A stretch of 50,210 nucleotides of DNA from an uncultured Bacteroidales bacterium (GCA_946402945.1 CAMIYB010000007.1:1-50210), one strand, 5' to 3'; numbered from the stretch's first letter, positions 32,597 through 42,307 are shown. Numbers and translations are program-made. The notes: a model not told the origin generated them from the sequence alone.

Positions 32597-34429
32597 ATGC
32601 AACATAAAGTCATCGACAGCCAGGATGTCGTGATTCGATTCGCAGGAGATTCGGGAGATGGTATGCAGCTCACCGGATCTCTTTTTGCGAATATGTCCGC
32701 CGTCTTCGGCAACGGCCTGTCCACTTTCCCGGACTATCCGGCCGAAATCCGCGCTCCGAAAGGCACCGTTTCCGGCGTTTCCGGTTTCCAGGTGCACATC
32801 GGCAGCCACAAAGTCAGCACCCCCGGCGATTATTGCGACCTGCTCGTCGCGATGAATCCGGCCGCCCTCAAGGCCAACGCCAAATGGCTGGGGCGCACGG
32901 CCATGATCCTGGTCAACGGCGACGCCTTCGACGAGGCGGGCCTGGCCAAGGCCGGCTTCTCCGGCGATCCTTTCGAGGAACTCGGCGTGGAGGACCGGAC
33001 CATCATCGTGGCACCCATCAACAAACTGACCCAGGACAGCCTGGCCGACAGCGGCCTGGATCCGCAGTCCATCCTCAAATGCCGGAACATGTTCACCCTC
33101 GGCATGGCCTGCTATATCTACAGCCGCCCGCTGGATTACATCTACAGTTATATCGAAGGGAAGTTCGCCAAGAAGCATCCCGAGATGGTCTCTCCCAACA
33201 AGAAAGTGGTGACGGACGGGTTCAACTATGCCGCCGCCATCCAGGCCATCCCCAATACGTATAAGGTGGAACCCGCGCAACTGGAGAAGGGCCGTTACCG
33301 CAACATCACCGGCAACCAGGCCGTCGCCTGGGGCCTGATCGCCGCCGCCTCGAAGGCCGGCGTCCCGCTCTTCTGCGGCTCCTATCCGATCACCCCCGCC
33401 ACCTCCATCCTGGAGGAACTGGCCATCCATAAGAATCTGGGTGTCAAGACCATGCAGACCGAGGACGAAATCGCCGGTATCTGCACGGCCATCGGCGCCT
33501 CCTTCGCCGGCAGCCTCGGCGTAACGACCACCTCCGGCCCCGGCCTCTCCCTCAAGTCGGAGGCGCTGGGCCTGGCCGTCATGACCGAACTCCCGCTGGT
33601 CGTGGTGGATGTTCAGCGCGGCGGCCCCTGCACGGGCCTGCCGACCAAGACCGAACAGTCCGACCTGTCCGAGGCCCTGTACGGCCGCAACGGCGAAAGC
33701 CCGCTCGTGGTGATGGCCGCCTCCTCGCCCGCCGACTGTTTCGACAAGGCCTTCCTGGCCGCGAAGATCGCCCTGGAGCACATGACGCCTGTCCTGTTGC
33801 TGTCCGAAGGCTTCCTGGGCAACGGCTCCGAGCCCTGGCGGATTCCCGAGATGGCCGACTATCCGGCCATCTGTCCGCCGCTGGCTCAGCCTCAGGAGGG
33901 TCCTTTCCATCCCTTCGAACGCAATGCCGACACGCTCGTCCGCTCCTGGGCCGTTCCCGGCCGCGAGGGCCTCGAGCACCGGGTCGGCGGTCTGGAGAAG
34001 AATCACTTCGGCGTGCTCTCCAACGATCCTGACAACCACGCCCTGATGGTGCGGGAACGCGCCGAAAAGGTGGCCCGTGTGGCGGCCGACCTGCCGCCCC
34101 TGACGGTGGACGGCCCGCAGGAGGGCGACCTGCTCGTGGTCGGCTGGGGCGGTACGGCCGGGCACATCCATACGGCGGTGGAGACGCTCCGCGCCGAGGG
34201 ACTTTCCGTCAGTTACGCCCACTTCTCCTTCATCAATCCGCTGCCCCCGGGCACGGACGCGGCGCTGTCCCGTTTCCGCCGCATCCTGGTGTGCGAACTC
34301 AACAGCGGCCAGTTGGCCGCCTGGCTCCGCAGCAGCCTGCCGGGCCATGAATACATCCAGTACAACAAAGTCCAGGGCCAGACCTTCCTTTCGGTCGAAC
34401 TGGCGGACGCAATCCGGCGTGCCTTATGA
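32597..34429 (+). CDS. 2-oxoacid:acceptor oxidoreductase, alpha subunit with fused gamma domain
   Basis: A 610-residue subunit. The first ~190 residues are the gamma domain (VVIRFAGDSGDGMQLTGSLF, PAEIRAPKGTVSGVSGFQVH), followed by the alpha domain (GLIAAASKAGVPLFCGSYPI, TEDEIAGICTAIGASFAGS, TTSGPGLSLKSEALGLAV) and a C-terminal transketolase-C-like domain. With the beta subunit it reversibly oxidises a 2-oxoacid, likely 2-oxoglutarate, to the acyl-CoA with ferredoxin; KorA is the best-fitting name but pyruvate or branched acids are possible. The stop overlaps the beta-subunit start by 4 bases (ATGA), so the two are translationally coupled. Confidence 0.9.
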   Translation: MQHKVIDSQDVVIRFAGDSGDGMQLTGSLFANMSAVFGNGLSTFPDYPAEIRAPKGTVSGVSGFQVHIGSHKVSTPGDYCDLLVAMNPAALKANAKWLGRTAMILVNGDAFDEAGLAKAGFSGDPFEELGVEDRTIIVAPINKLTQDSLADSGLDPQSILKCRNMFTLGMACYIYSRPLDYIYSYIEGKFAKKHPEMVSPNKKVVTDGFNYAAAIQAIPNTYKVEPAQLEKGRYRNITGNQAVAWGLIAAASKAGVPLFCGSYPITPATSILEELAIHKNLGVKTMQTEDEIAGICTAIGASFAGSLGVTTTSGPGLSLKSEALGLAVMTELPLVVVDVQRGGPCTGLPTKTEQSDLSEALYGRNGESPLVVMAASSPADCFDKAFLAAKIALEHMTPVLLLSEGFLGNGSEPWRIPEMADYPAICPPLAQPQEGPFHPFERNADTLVRSWAVPGREGLEHRVGGLEKNHFGVLSNDPDNHALMVRERAEKVARVAADLPPLTVDGPQEGDLLVVGWGGTAGHIHTAVETLRAEGLSVSYAHFSFINPLPPGTDAALSRFRRILVCELNSGQLAAWLRSSLPGHEYIQYNKVQGQTFLSVELADAIRRAL

Positions 34430-35445
34430 AAACCTACACTTTGAAAGATTTCAAGAGTGACCAGCAGGTGCGCTGGTGCCCCGGCTGCGGGGATTATGCC
34501 GTGCTGGCGGCCCTGCAGCGTGCTTTGCCGAAGGTCTGCCAGGAGCAGGGGATCGGCAAGGAACAGGTGGTCGTCGTATCCGGCATCGGCTGTTCTTCCC
34601 GCCTGCCTTACTACATGAATACCTATGGTTTCCATAGCATCCATGGCCGCGCCACGGCCATCGCGACGGGCCTAAAGGTGGCCAATCCTTCGCTGAGCGT
34701 GTGGCAGGCTACCGGCGACGGGGATGCCCTGGCCATCGGCGGCAACCATTTCATCCATGCGATCCGCCGCAACATCGACCTCAATATCATGCTCTTCAAC
34801 AACCGTATCTACGGAATGACGAAGGGCCAGTATTCCCCGACCTCCCGCCTGGGCACCGTCACCAAGACTTCGCCCTACGGCACCGTCGAGGAACCGTTCA
34901 ACCCCGGCAGCCTCGTCCTCGGCTCCAAGGGCACTTTCTTCGCCCGCAGCCTGGATGTGGATGTACTCCTCTGCGAGGAAATCATGCTGGAGGCCTCCCG
35001 CCACAAGGGTACGTCCGTGATGGAGTTCCTGACCAACTGCGTCATCTTCAACAACGGCACCCACTCCGACATCTCCGCTCCGCAGACCCGTGCCGACCGC
35101 ACCATCGTCCTGCGCGACGGACAGAAGATGCTCTTCGGCAGCGACCGCAGGAAGGGCCTCGCGCTCGACGGCTGGCGTCTCAAGGTGGTGACCATCGGGG
35201 AGGACGGCGTCACGGAAGACGATATCCTGACCCACCATGCCCATGAAGACAACCTCGGCCTGCAGATGATGCTCGCCGACATGCGCTGGCCGGAGTTCCC
35301 GGTGGCCCTGGGCGTCATCCGCGACGTGCCGGCCCCCACCTATGAGGAAAGCGTCCGCGTCCAGTGCGAAGAAGTCGCCGCCCGCTCCCGCGTCCACACG
35401 GTGGACGAACTCCTCGGCAGCGGCGCCGTCTGGGAAGTAAAATAA
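34426..35445 (+). CDS. 2-oxoacid:ferredoxin oxidoreductase, beta subunit (TPP-binding)
   Basis: A 339-residue catalytic subunit. Cys18 and Cys21 (RWCPGCGDY) and a later Cys in GIGCSSRLPYY fit [4Fe-4S] ligands. The thiamine diphosphate motif runs from GDGDALAIGGNH to NNRIYGMTKGQYSPTS. HSIHGRATAIATGLKVANP is typical of KorB. It accepts electrons from oxidative decarboxylation and passes them to ferredoxin. Coupled to the alpha subunit; gdhA follows 22 bases later. 2-oxoglutarate as substrate would connect it directly to glutamate dehydrogenase. Confidence 0.92.
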   Translation: MKTYTLKDFKSDQQVRWCPGCGDYAVLAALQRALPKVCQEQGIGKEQVVVVSGIGCSSRLPYYMNTYGFHSIHGRATAIATGLKVANPSLSVWQATGDGDALAIGGNHFIHAIRRNIDLNIMLFNNRIYGMTKGQYSPTSRLGTVTKTSPYGTVEEPFNPGSLVLGSKGTFFARSLDVDVLLCEEIMLEASRHKGTSVMEFLTNCVIFNNGTHSDISAPQTRADRTIVLRDGQKMLFGSDRRKGLALDGWRLKVVTIGEDGVTEDDILTHHAHEDNLGLQMMLADMRWPEFPVALGVIRDVPAPTYEESVRVQCEEVAARSRVHTVDELLGSGAVWEVK

Positions 35446-35467
35446 CCTAACAACCAATAACTGAACT

Positions 35468-36811
35468 ATGCGTACAGAAGAAATCATGGCCCGTCTTCAG
35501 GCCAAATATCCCGCCGAGAAGGAATACCTCCAGGCGGTACGGGAAGTCCTCGAATCCATCGAGGATGTCTATAACGAGCACCCCGAGTTCGAGGCGGCCC
35601 GTATCGTGGAAAGGCTGGTCGAGCCCGACCGCATGCTCTCCTTCCGGGTCACCTGGGTCGATGACGAAGGACAGGTTCAGACCAATACCGGCTACCGCGT
35701 CCAGTTCAACAACGCCATCGGTCCCTACAAGGGCGGCCTGCGTTTCCACCCTTCTGTCAATCCTTCCATCCTGAAGTTCCTCGGCTTCGAGCAGACCTTC
35801 AAGAACGCCCTGACGACCCTTCCGATGGGCGGAGGGAAAGGCGGTTCCGATTTCAACCCCAAAGGCAAGTCCGACGCGGAGATCATGCGTTTCTGCCAGG
35901 CCTTCATGCTGGAACTCTGGCGCAACATCGGTCCCGACATGGACGTCCCTGCCGGCGACATCGGCGTGGGCGGCCGTGAAATCGGCTTCCTCAACGGGAT
36001 GTACAAGAAACTCACCCGGGAGCACCACGGCGTGCTGACCGGTAAGGGCCTGTCCTTCGGCGGCAGTCTCGTGCGCCCGGAGGCCACCGGCTTCGGCGCC
36101 GTCTATTTCGTCCAGCACATGCTCGCCGACAAGGAGGAGGGCCTGAGCCTCAAGGGCAAGAAAGTGGCCATCTCCGGCTTCGGCAACGTGGCCTGGGGCG
36201 CCGCCACCAAGGCGACGGAACTCGGGGCCACCGTCGTGGCCATCAGCGGCCCGGACGGCGTCATCGAGAACCCCTGCGGCATGACGAAGGAGAAACTCGA
36301 CTACATGCTCGAACTCCGTGCCTCCAACAACGACGTCGTGGCTCCTTTCGCCACCAAGTTCCCTGACGCCCGCTTCATCCCCGGCAAGAAAGCCTGGAGC
36401 GTGAAGTGCGACATCGCCATGCCCTGCGCCTTCCAGAACGAGATGAGCGCGGAAGATGCCCGTATGCTGATCGAGAACGGCTGCTGGCTCTGCGCCGAAG
36501 TCTCCAACATGGGTTGCCAGCCGGGCGCCATCGAGACCTTCCAGAAGGCCGGTATCCTCTTTGCCCCGGGCAAGGCGGTCAATGCGGGCGGCGTGGCCAC
36601 ATCCGGCCTCGAAATGACCCAGAACGCCATGCACCTGAGCTGGAGTGCCGCCGAAGTGGACCAGCGTCTCCACGGCATCATGTCCGCCATCCACGAGGCC
36701 TGCGTAAAATACGGCCGCCAGCCCGACGGTCACGTCAATTACGTAAAAGGGGCGAACGTGGCCGGCTTCATGAAGGTCGCCGATGCCATGCTCGCCCAGG
36801 GGATCGTTTAG
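35468..36811 (+). CDS. gdhA: NADP-specific glutamate dehydrogenase
   Basis: A 447-residue hexameric-type enzyme that aminates 2-oxoglutarate to glutamate, the main ammonia-assimilation route in many gut Bacteroidales. Motifs are GPYKGGLRFHPSVN (substrate lysine), MGGGKGGSDFNPKGKSD with the catalytic Lys, VPAGDIGVGGREIGF, and the Rossmann motif SGFGNVAWGAA. Length and pattern (GdhA ~447) favour the NADP-dependent form. It directly follows the KorAB-type pair, so 2-oxoglutarate metabolism is clustered. The stop lies 14 bases from the convergent GDPD gene. Confidence 0.95.
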   Translation: MRTEEIMARLQAKYPAEKEYLQAVREVLESIEDVYNEHPEFEAARIVERLVEPDRMLSFRVTWVDDEGQVQTNTGYRVQFNNAIGPYKGGLRFHPSVNPSILKFLGFEQTFKNALTTLPMGGGKGGSDFNPKGKSDAEIMRFCQAFMLELWRNIGPDMDVPAGDIGVGGREIGFLNGMYKKLTREHHGVLTGKGLSFGGSLVRPEATGFGAVYFVQHMLADKEEGLSLKGKKVAISGFGNVAWGAATKATELGATVVAISGPDGVIENPCGMTKEKLDYMLELRASNNDVVAPFATKFPDARFIPGKKAWSVKCDIAMPCAFQNEMSAEDARMLIENGCWLCAEVSNMGCQPGAIETFQKAGILFAPGKAVNAGGVATSGLEMTQNAMHLSWSAAEVDQRLHGIMSAIHEACVKYGRQPDGHVNYVKGANVAGFMKVADAMLAQGIV

Positions 36812-36824
36812 TCCTCGCTCCGCG

Positions 36825-37625
36825 CTACGGTCGACGCTCGCGTGAACCGAGCAGTTCGCGGCAGAGGAGCGGCTCGTTGGTCGTGATGCAGTCCACGCCG
36901 GCGTCGATCATCTCCTGCATGACCTCAGCCTCGTCGACGGTCCATACGTTGACGCTCATGCCCAGTTTGTGGGCTTCCGCGACCCATTCGGGATGCGCGC
37001 GGAAGACCTCGTAGTAGTAGTCGAGGCCGTTGATACCGTCGGCGTGCAGCTCAGCCGGAGATTTGTCGCCCTCGAGATACTGGTTGGTAAATTCGGGGGC
37101 GTTTTCCGCGATGTATCTGCAGACGTCGTAACTGAAGGAGATGAACATCACCTGCTTCGGGTCGAAGCGGCCTTTCTCTTTCAGCAGGTCGATGATGGCC
37201 CGGGTGACGAAGGCGTCCCGCTCGGGGCTGTCGTGGGGCTTGATTTCCAGCACCATCATGCAGGGAGAAGCGGCGGCCTGGTCGATGTAGGCGGCCAGGG
37301 TGGGGATACCCTCCCCGTTGGGAAGTTTGATGTGGGCGAGGGAATCCAGGGGCAGGGCGCGCACGTCTTCGACATCCTGGATCGCGGGGCCGTGGACGAC
37401 GATCAACTGGTCGTCAGCGGTCATATTCACGTCGAATTCGCTGCCCCAGAAGCCATTGTCCTGGGCTACGCGGAAAGAGGCGATGGAATTCTGGGCCTGG
37501 GCGGCCTCGTCACAGCGCCAGAAGCCCCGGTGGGCTCCGATGGCGATTTTTTTCTGGCACTGGCATCCTGTCAGGGAAAGGGCGGCAGCGAGGATGAGGG
37601 CTGCCAGGGAACAGGTTCTCTTCAT
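36825..37625 (-). CDS. Glycerophosphodiester phosphodiesterase family lipoprotein
   Basis: A 266-residue lipoprotein (signal ends SLTGC, Cys21) with a GDPD-type TIM barrel: IGAHRGFWRCDEAAQAQNS (catalytic His-Arg-Gly), GSEFDVNMTADDQLIVVHG (metal acidic residues and second His), and C-terminal VNVWTVDEAEVMQEMIDAGV with DCITTNEP. It should cleave glycerophosphodiesters to glycerol-3-phosphate and an alcohol on the envelope surface or periplasm. The canonical Pro-Glu-Asn-Thr after HRG reads Ala-Gln-Asn-Ser, so the metal site may differ. The start at 37625 begins the signal. Confidence 0.87.
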   Translation of the reverse strand: MKRTCSLAALILAAALSLTGCQCQKKIAIGAHRGFWRCDEAAQAQNSIASFRVAQDNGFWGSEFDVNMTADDQLIVVHGPAIQDVEDVRALPLDSLAHIKLPNGEGIPTLAAYIDQAAASPCMMVLEIKPHDSPERDAFVTRAIIDLLKEKGRFDPKQVMFISFSYDVCRYIAENAPEFTNQYLEGDKSPAELHADGINGLDYYYEVFRAHPEWVAEAHKLGMSVNVWTVDEAEVMQEMIDAGVDCITTNEPLLCRELLGSRERRP

Positions 37626-37674
37626 GGTAGTAAGACTTTGCCTGCAAAGATATGCAGAATTCCCTAAAAAAACG

Positions 37675-37682
37675 TAAATTTG
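37675..37682 (+). promoter_or_regulatory. -7 element (TAAATTTG) of pgi
   Basis: TAAATTTG lies 34 bases before the pgi ATG. The opposite strand carries TATCTTTG (CAAAGATA at 37645-37652) for the GDPD gene. No clear -33 box is visible for either. Confidence 0.45.
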
Positions 37683-37716
37683 CAGCGCCTTTGAAACAAA
37701 TATAATACGTAATAAT

Positions 37717-39099
37717 ATGGTTAAAGTCAATGTAGGAGGGTGCAACTCCTTTGTCAAAGATGCACAGATTGGGAACTATCTCGCCAAGGCGCTCGTCGCT
37801 TTCGACCAGTTGCAGGGCGAAGAGGGCGCCGGGAACGATTTCCTCGGCTGGAAACACCTGCCGTCGGCCGTCCTCGACCCCGCTTCGGCCCGCGAGGGAC
37901 GCGGCTATCCTGTTCCGGCCATTCCGGAAGGCACCCTGGAGGCCTGTGAGGCCGTCCGGGATGCATGGAAGGCAAAGGGCGTCGATCTGGTGGTCGTCGT
38001 CGGGATCGGCGGTTCCTATCTGGGCGCCCGCTGCGCCGTGGAGGCCCTGAGCCGTAATTTCGCCGGACTCCGCAGCGACAAGAACGCCCCGGATGTGGTC
38101 TTTGCCGGCAACAACCTCTCCGAAGAATACATCGCCGACCTGCTGGATCTCGCCGCCGGGCGCAACACCGCCTGCGTGGTGATCTCCAAGTCCGGCACCA
38201 CCACCGAGCCCGCCGTCGCCTTCCGCCTCCTGAAGGAATTCATCGAGAAGCGCTACAGCGACGCCTCCGAGCGCATTGTCGCCATCACCGACGCCAAGCG
38301 GGGCGCCCTGAAGACCCTCGCCACCCAGGAAGGCTACCGCACCTTCGTCGTTCCGGACAATGTGGGCGGCCGTTTCTCCGTGCTCACCCCCGTGGGCCTG
38401 CTGCCCATCGTCCTGGCCGGCCTGGACGCCCGTGCCCTGCTGGAAGGCGCCCTCGAGATGGAAAAGGCCCTCTCCGTGCGCAGCGAGGACAACCCGGCCG
38501 TCCGTTACGCCGCCCTGCGCAACCTCCTCTATGCCGAGGCCGGCAAGAAGGTCGAAGTCATGGTGACCTACAATCCCAAACTCCAGTATCTGGGCGAATG
38601 GTGGAAACAACTCTACGGCGAGTCCGAGGGCAAGGACGGCAAGGGCATCTTCCCCGCCTCCGTCAACAACACCGCCGACCTCCACTCCATGGGTCAGTTC
38701 ATCCAGGAAGGGGAGCGGGTGCTCTTCGAGACCGTCATCAATGTGGAGAAGGCCCTGGCGAACGTGGTCATCGGCACCGATCCGCAGAACCTCGACCAGC
38801 TCAACTACCTCGCCGGCCAGCATGTGGAACACTGCGACGCCATGGCCCAGCTCGGCACCAAACTCGCCCACATCGACGGCGGCGTGCCCCAGTTGGAGAT
38901 TTCCATCGAGCAGGTGGATGCCCGCAACCTCGGCGGCCTGTTCTATTTCTTCGAGTTCGCCTGCGGCGTGAGCGCCTACCTGCTGGGTGTCAATCCTTTC
39001 AACCAGCCCGGTGTGGAGGCCTACAAGAAGAACATGTTCGCCCTACTCGGAAAACCGGGCTACGAGGAACTCGCAGCCCGGCTCAAAGAACGCCTGTAG
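37717..39099 (+). CDS. pgi: Glucose-6-phosphate isomerase
   Basis: A 460-residue SIS-domain enzyme interconverting glucose-6-phosphate and fructose-6-phosphate. Marks are VVVGIGGSYLGARCAVEAL near 90, VISKSGTTTEPAVAFR near 152 (phosphate binding), VGGRFSVLTPVGLLP near 213, the EWWKQLYGESEGKDGKGIF stretch near 290, and GGLFYFFEFACGVSAYLLGVNPFNQPGVEAYK (read in parts) near the end. The short form (about 450) is usual for Bacteroidota and Firmicutes. It stands alone between two oppositely oriented lipoprotein genes. Confidence 0.97.
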   Translation: MVKVNVGGCNSFVKDAQIGNYLAKALVAFDQLQGEEGAGNDFLGWKHLPSAVLDPASAREGRGYPVPAIPEGTLEACEAVRDAWKAKGVDLVVVVGIGGSYLGARCAVEALSRNFAGLRSDKNAPDVVFAGNNLSEEYIADLLDLAAGRNTACVVISKSGTTTEPAVAFRLLKEFIEKRYSDASERIVAITDAKRGALKTLATQEGYRTFVVPDNVGGRFSVLTPVGLLPIVLAGLDARALLEGALEMEKALSVRSEDNPAVRYAALRNLLYAEAGKKVEVMVTYNPKLQYLGEWWKQLYGESEGKDGKGIFPASVNNTADLHSMGQFIQEGERVLFETVINVEKALANVVIGTDPQNLDQLNYLAGQHVEHCDAMAQLGTKLAHIDGGVPQLEISIEQVDARNLGGLFYFFEFACGVSAYLLGVNPFNQPGVEAYKKNMFALLGKPGYEELAARLKERL

Positions 39100-39107
39100 C
39101 GCCGGTT

Positions 39108-40886
39108 TTACCGCGCGACGGTCTTGCGGGGACGCTCCGTTGCGGGCGTGCGGGCAGGACCGGTAAGGGTGGCCCGGGCGGGGATCCGGCCCGATTTGAC
39201 AGCCTGACGGCGCTTTGCAGCGGAGAATCCCTGCAGGGCGCCTTCTTCGTTGCCGGCGGCCTTGGTGAAGGGCTTGACGTGGGGGAGGACCCGGCGGCTG
39301 CGCGGAGCCCGGATGCGGCCCTCATGGTTCTGGCCGGGATCCGACTCGCCGGAGATCTTCTCCAGAGTCATGGGCGTGGAGGACTTCAGGTTGCCGCGGT
39401 GGTCGAACTCGTTATAGGTAAAGAAAGGTGTCGTGAGTTCGAGCGGACCCATGATGTAGCCGTTGTCATCGACCAGATAATTGCCGGTCGAGGCGTCGAT
39501 GCGGAGATCCCAGTACTGCATGGTCGCGAATTCGACCTCGGCCGTCTCCTTGCCTTCGTCGTCCAGGGTCAGCGTGGTCGTCAGGCCGCTCACCGTGCCG
39601 TGGCTGTCGTCGGAAAGGGTGGCGCGGGCGATGACATAGTCGCCGATGGCCGCATCGATCTTCCCTTCGTATTCATAGTTGCCCAGGAGGGTGGTGACGT
39701 AGTGGTTGCCGTCCGTCCCATCGAACTCTTCCATCTCGCAGGGGATGAAGAGCAGCGAGCCGTCGGAGGCGTCGTACGGGGCGCCGAGCCAGTAGTTACG
39801 GACGATGCGGGACACGGACGGATCGGCATCCTCGCCGAATTCCCATCCTTTGACGGCGAAATAGAAGTTGTTCTCTTCGCTCTCGATCGTCAGGTTATAG
39901 GTGATGTTCTTCTTGCCGGTGGGGTAGCCGTCGCTGTCGTAGGTGTTGCCGATGCCGGTGAGTTTCCACTCGCCGAGCCAGCGGCTGAAAGCAGGGGTGG
40001 CCGCTTCTTCCTCTACGGTGAAATGGTATTCGGAGTATTCGCCCGTCAGGAAGCCGTAGAGGTCCACACCGTAGCAGAAGAAGATGTAGTTGCCGGACCA
40101 GAGCCGGTCGGGCTGGGCGGTGTCGCTGCCGGCCATGAGCACGGAGGCGAAGGTCTCTTCCTCTTCCGGAAGGCTTTGGCTGATCAGGTCGAGTTCGGCA
40201 TTGAAGAAGTCCATGACGCGGGTGCCGTAGCGCCTCTGGAATTCGGCGGCGTCGATGATGCTGTAGCAGTAACTGCTGGGCGATGAGGTGGTGATGGTGA
40301 AATTCTCCACCTCGATCTGGTCGCGGTTCCACTGGACGAAACTGCGGGCCCCGCGGGAAACCTGCCACTGGTTGGTCTTGACGGGCTTGACTTCCTCGGT
40401 CGTGGCGAGGATGCTGGCATAGGAACCGGTGTAGCGTCCCTGCTCGTCGGCGGCGAAAGCGACAATGTACCAGTCCACGTCCCCGTCGTCCATGCGATAG
40501 GTCGAATAGTCCTGTTCGCCGTGGAGGAGGACCTTGGAGAGTTGGGCCTTCCCGCTGTCGAGTTCCTTGCTCAGGCGCTCCTGGCTGTAGTAGGCGAAAC
40601 GGCCCATGTTGCCGCCGAAGGAGGTGCGAAATTCCGTAGCCTGGACGGCGTCCACGACGTAGGCGACGGGGCTGTTGCAGCGGAAATGGAAGATGTCGGT
40701 GACCAGGGTCCCCTTCTCGTCGGCGCTGTAGCCGCGTCCGGTGTAGGAGATCGTCATGTCGAGGTTGGCGGTCACGGCAATCTCGGCGGGGGGCGTCGGG
40801 TTGTTGTTTTGCCGGCCACGGGGCTCCCTGGAGCAGGCCGTCAGGACCAGCAGGCCCGCCAGGATATAGCAAATGGTCTTTTTCAT
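39108..40886 (-). CDS. Large hypothetical lipoprotein
   Basis: A 592-residue lipoprotein with signal MKKTICYILAGLLVLTAC (Cys18). The mature part holds repeated beta-sandwich-like stretches: an N-terminal domain (IAVTANLDMTISYTGRGYSA), a middle domain, and one reading FSRWLGEWKLTGIGNTYD near 305, a lipocalin-like or DUF5004-type start. The C-terminal ~75 residues are basic and Arg-rich, unlike the rest. I do not recognise the family. Such mosaics are common in Bacteroidales surface lipoproteins that bind glycans or proteins. Its stop is 8 bases from the pgi stop. Confidence 0.65.
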   Translation of the reverse strand: MKKTICYILAGLLVLTACSREPRGRQNNNPTPPAEIAVTANLDMTISYTGRGYSADEKGTLVTDIFHFRCNSPVAYVVDAVQATEFRTSFGGNMGRFAYYSQERLSKELDSGKAQLSKVLLHGEQDYSTYRMDDGDVDWYIVAFAADEQGRYTGSYASILATTEEVKPVKTNQWQVSRGARSFVQWNRDQIEVENFTITTSSPSSYCYSIIDAAEFQRRYGTRVMDFFNAELDLISQSLPEEEETFASVLMAGSDTAQPDRLWSGNYIFFCYGVDLYGFLTGEYSEYHFTVEEEAATPAFSRWLGEWKLTGIGNTYDSDGYPTGKKNITYNLTIESEENNFYFAVKGWEFGEDADPSVSRIVRNYWLGAPYDASDGSLLFIPCEMEEFDGTDGNHYVTTLLGNYEYEGKIDAAIGDYVIARATLSDDSHGTVSGLTTTLTLDDEGKETAEVEFATMQYWDLRIDASTGNYLVDDNGYIMGPLELTTPFFTYNEFDHRGNLKSSTPMTLEKISGESDPGQNHEGRIRAPRSRRVLPHVKPFTKAAGNEEGALQGFSAAKRRQAVKSGRIPARATLTGPARTPATERPRKTVAR

Positions 40887-40926
40887 GGGATATCGTTTTC
40901 TGTTTTCCTTGCAATTATGTTGCCAA

Positions 40927-42228
40927 TCAGAGGCTGAAGCGGTAGTAATGGGGGCCGAAACGCTCAAAAGCCGCCCGCTCGAGCATTTCCCTGTCGTCGG
41001 GGTGGGCGATGGAAGTGAGCAGTTTGGCGCGTTCCTGGAGCGACTTGCCGGTCAGGTCCACCGCGCCGTATTCGGTCACGATCCAGTGGGCGTCCGCCCG
41101 CGGGGTGACGACGCCGGCACCGGGATTGAGCATCGGCACGATCTTGTTCTTGCCCTTGTTGGTGCGGGAGGCGAAAGCGGTGATGGAGATGCCGCCTTCG
41201 GCCATGGTGGCCCCTTTGACGAAGTCCAGCTGGCCGCCGGTGCCCGAGAAAATGCGGGTGCCGATGGAGTCGGCGCAGATCTGGCCGGTCAGGTCCACTT
41301 CCGTCGCCGAGTTGATGGCCATCATCCTGGGGTTCTGGGCGATGACCCAGGGGTCGTTGGTGTATTTGATGTCCTTCATCAGGACGTCGGGATTGTGGTC
41401 GATGAAGCGATAGACGTCCTGGCTGCCGAGCAGGAAGGAAGCCACCACCTTGCCGCGGTCGATCTTCTTGCAGGCCCCGTTGACCACCCCCTTGCGGATC
41501 AGTTGCAGGATGCCGTCGGCGAACATCTCCGTGTGGAGGCCGAGGTCCCTGTGGTCGGTCAGTTGGGCGGCCAGGGCGTTCGGCAGGGCGCCGATGCCCA
41601 TCTGGATACAGGCGCCGTCGGGCACCAGGGCCGCGCAGTTCTTGCCGATAAGCACCTCTGTAGGAGTCGGTTCGGCAAAGTCGGCGGTCACCAGCGGGGT
41701 GTCGTCCCACACGAAACTGTCCACGAGGTTGAGGTCCACCAGGTCGCCATAGGCGTAGGGGACGTTGGGGTTGATCACGGCGATGACGTGGTCGGCGCTT
41801 TCGATGGCGGCGAGGCTGCAGTCGACCGACGTGCCCAGGGAGGCGAAGCCGTTGGCGTCGGGCTCGGAAAGCTGGACCATGGCCACGTTGCATTTGAGGA
41901 TGCCGCTCCGGTAGAGTTTCTGGCTCTCGCCCAGGTGGACGGGCAGGTAGTCGGCCCAGCCGCCGGCGACGTTGGGGCGGACATTCGGCCCCAGGAAGAA
42001 GCCCTGGTCGAAGAAGATGCCGGCGTACTTCTCCTCGGAGTAGGGGGCCGGTCCTTCCGTATGGAAATGATGGAAACGGACATCTTCCAATTCCCCGGCA
42101 TCGGCCCGGCGGACCAGGGCGCGGACCAGGATGTGGGGGACGCTCGCCACGCTGCTCAAATGGATGTGGTCTCCGGACTTGACGACGCGGACGGCCTCAT
42201 CGGCGCTGATATACTTGATTTCTTTCAT
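40927..42228 (-). CDS. Acetyl-CoA hydrolase/transferase family CoA-transferase
   Basis: A 433-residue CoA-transferase of the family containing 4-hydroxybutyrate and butyryl-CoA:acetate CoA-transferases. Motifs: ACIQMGIGALPNAL near 206, LGLHTEMFADGI near 229 with Glu234 the likely catalytic glutamate that forms the glutamyl-CoA thioester, ATEVDLTGQICADSIG near 308 and GTGGQLDFVKGA near 329. It moves CoA between acyl groups such as acetate, succinate or butyrate in fermentation; the exact pair is not readable. The start at 42228 follows a TATCTTTG box and gives a normal N-terminus. Confidence 0.9.
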   Translation of the reverse strand: MKEIKYISADEAVRVVKSGDHIHLSSVASVPHILVRALVRRADAGELEDVRFHHFHTEGPAPYSEEKYAGIFFDQGFFLGPNVRPNVAGGWADYLPVHLGESQKLYRSGILKCNVAMVQLSEPDANGFASLGTSVDCSLAAIESADHVIAVINPNVPYAYGDLVDLNLVDSFVWDDTPLVTADFAEPTPTEVLIGKNCAALVPDGACIQMGIGALPNALAAQLTDHRDLGLHTEMFADGILQLIRKGVVNGACKKIDRGKVVASFLLGSQDVYRFIDHNPDVLMKDIKYTNDPWVIAQNPRMMAINSATEVDLTGQICADSIGTRIFSGTGGQLDFVKGATMAEGGISITAFASRTNKGKNKIVPMLNPGAGVVTPRADAHWIVTEYGAVDLTGKSLQERAKLLTSIAHPDDREMLERAAFERFGPHYYRFSL

Positions 42229-42246
42229 TGCGTTGGATTTGAATTC

Positions 42247-42254
42247 CAAAGATA
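42247..42254 (-). promoter_or_regulatory. -7 element (TATCTTTG) of the CoA-transferase gene
   Basis: CAAAGATA on the plus strand gives TATCTTTG on the minus strand, about 19 bases before the start codon. Confidence 0.5.
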
Positions 42255-42307
42255 CGATTTTTTTGCGGATATCGGGGCGGAAGGGCGGCGGCATCGAAAG
42301 AAATCGC

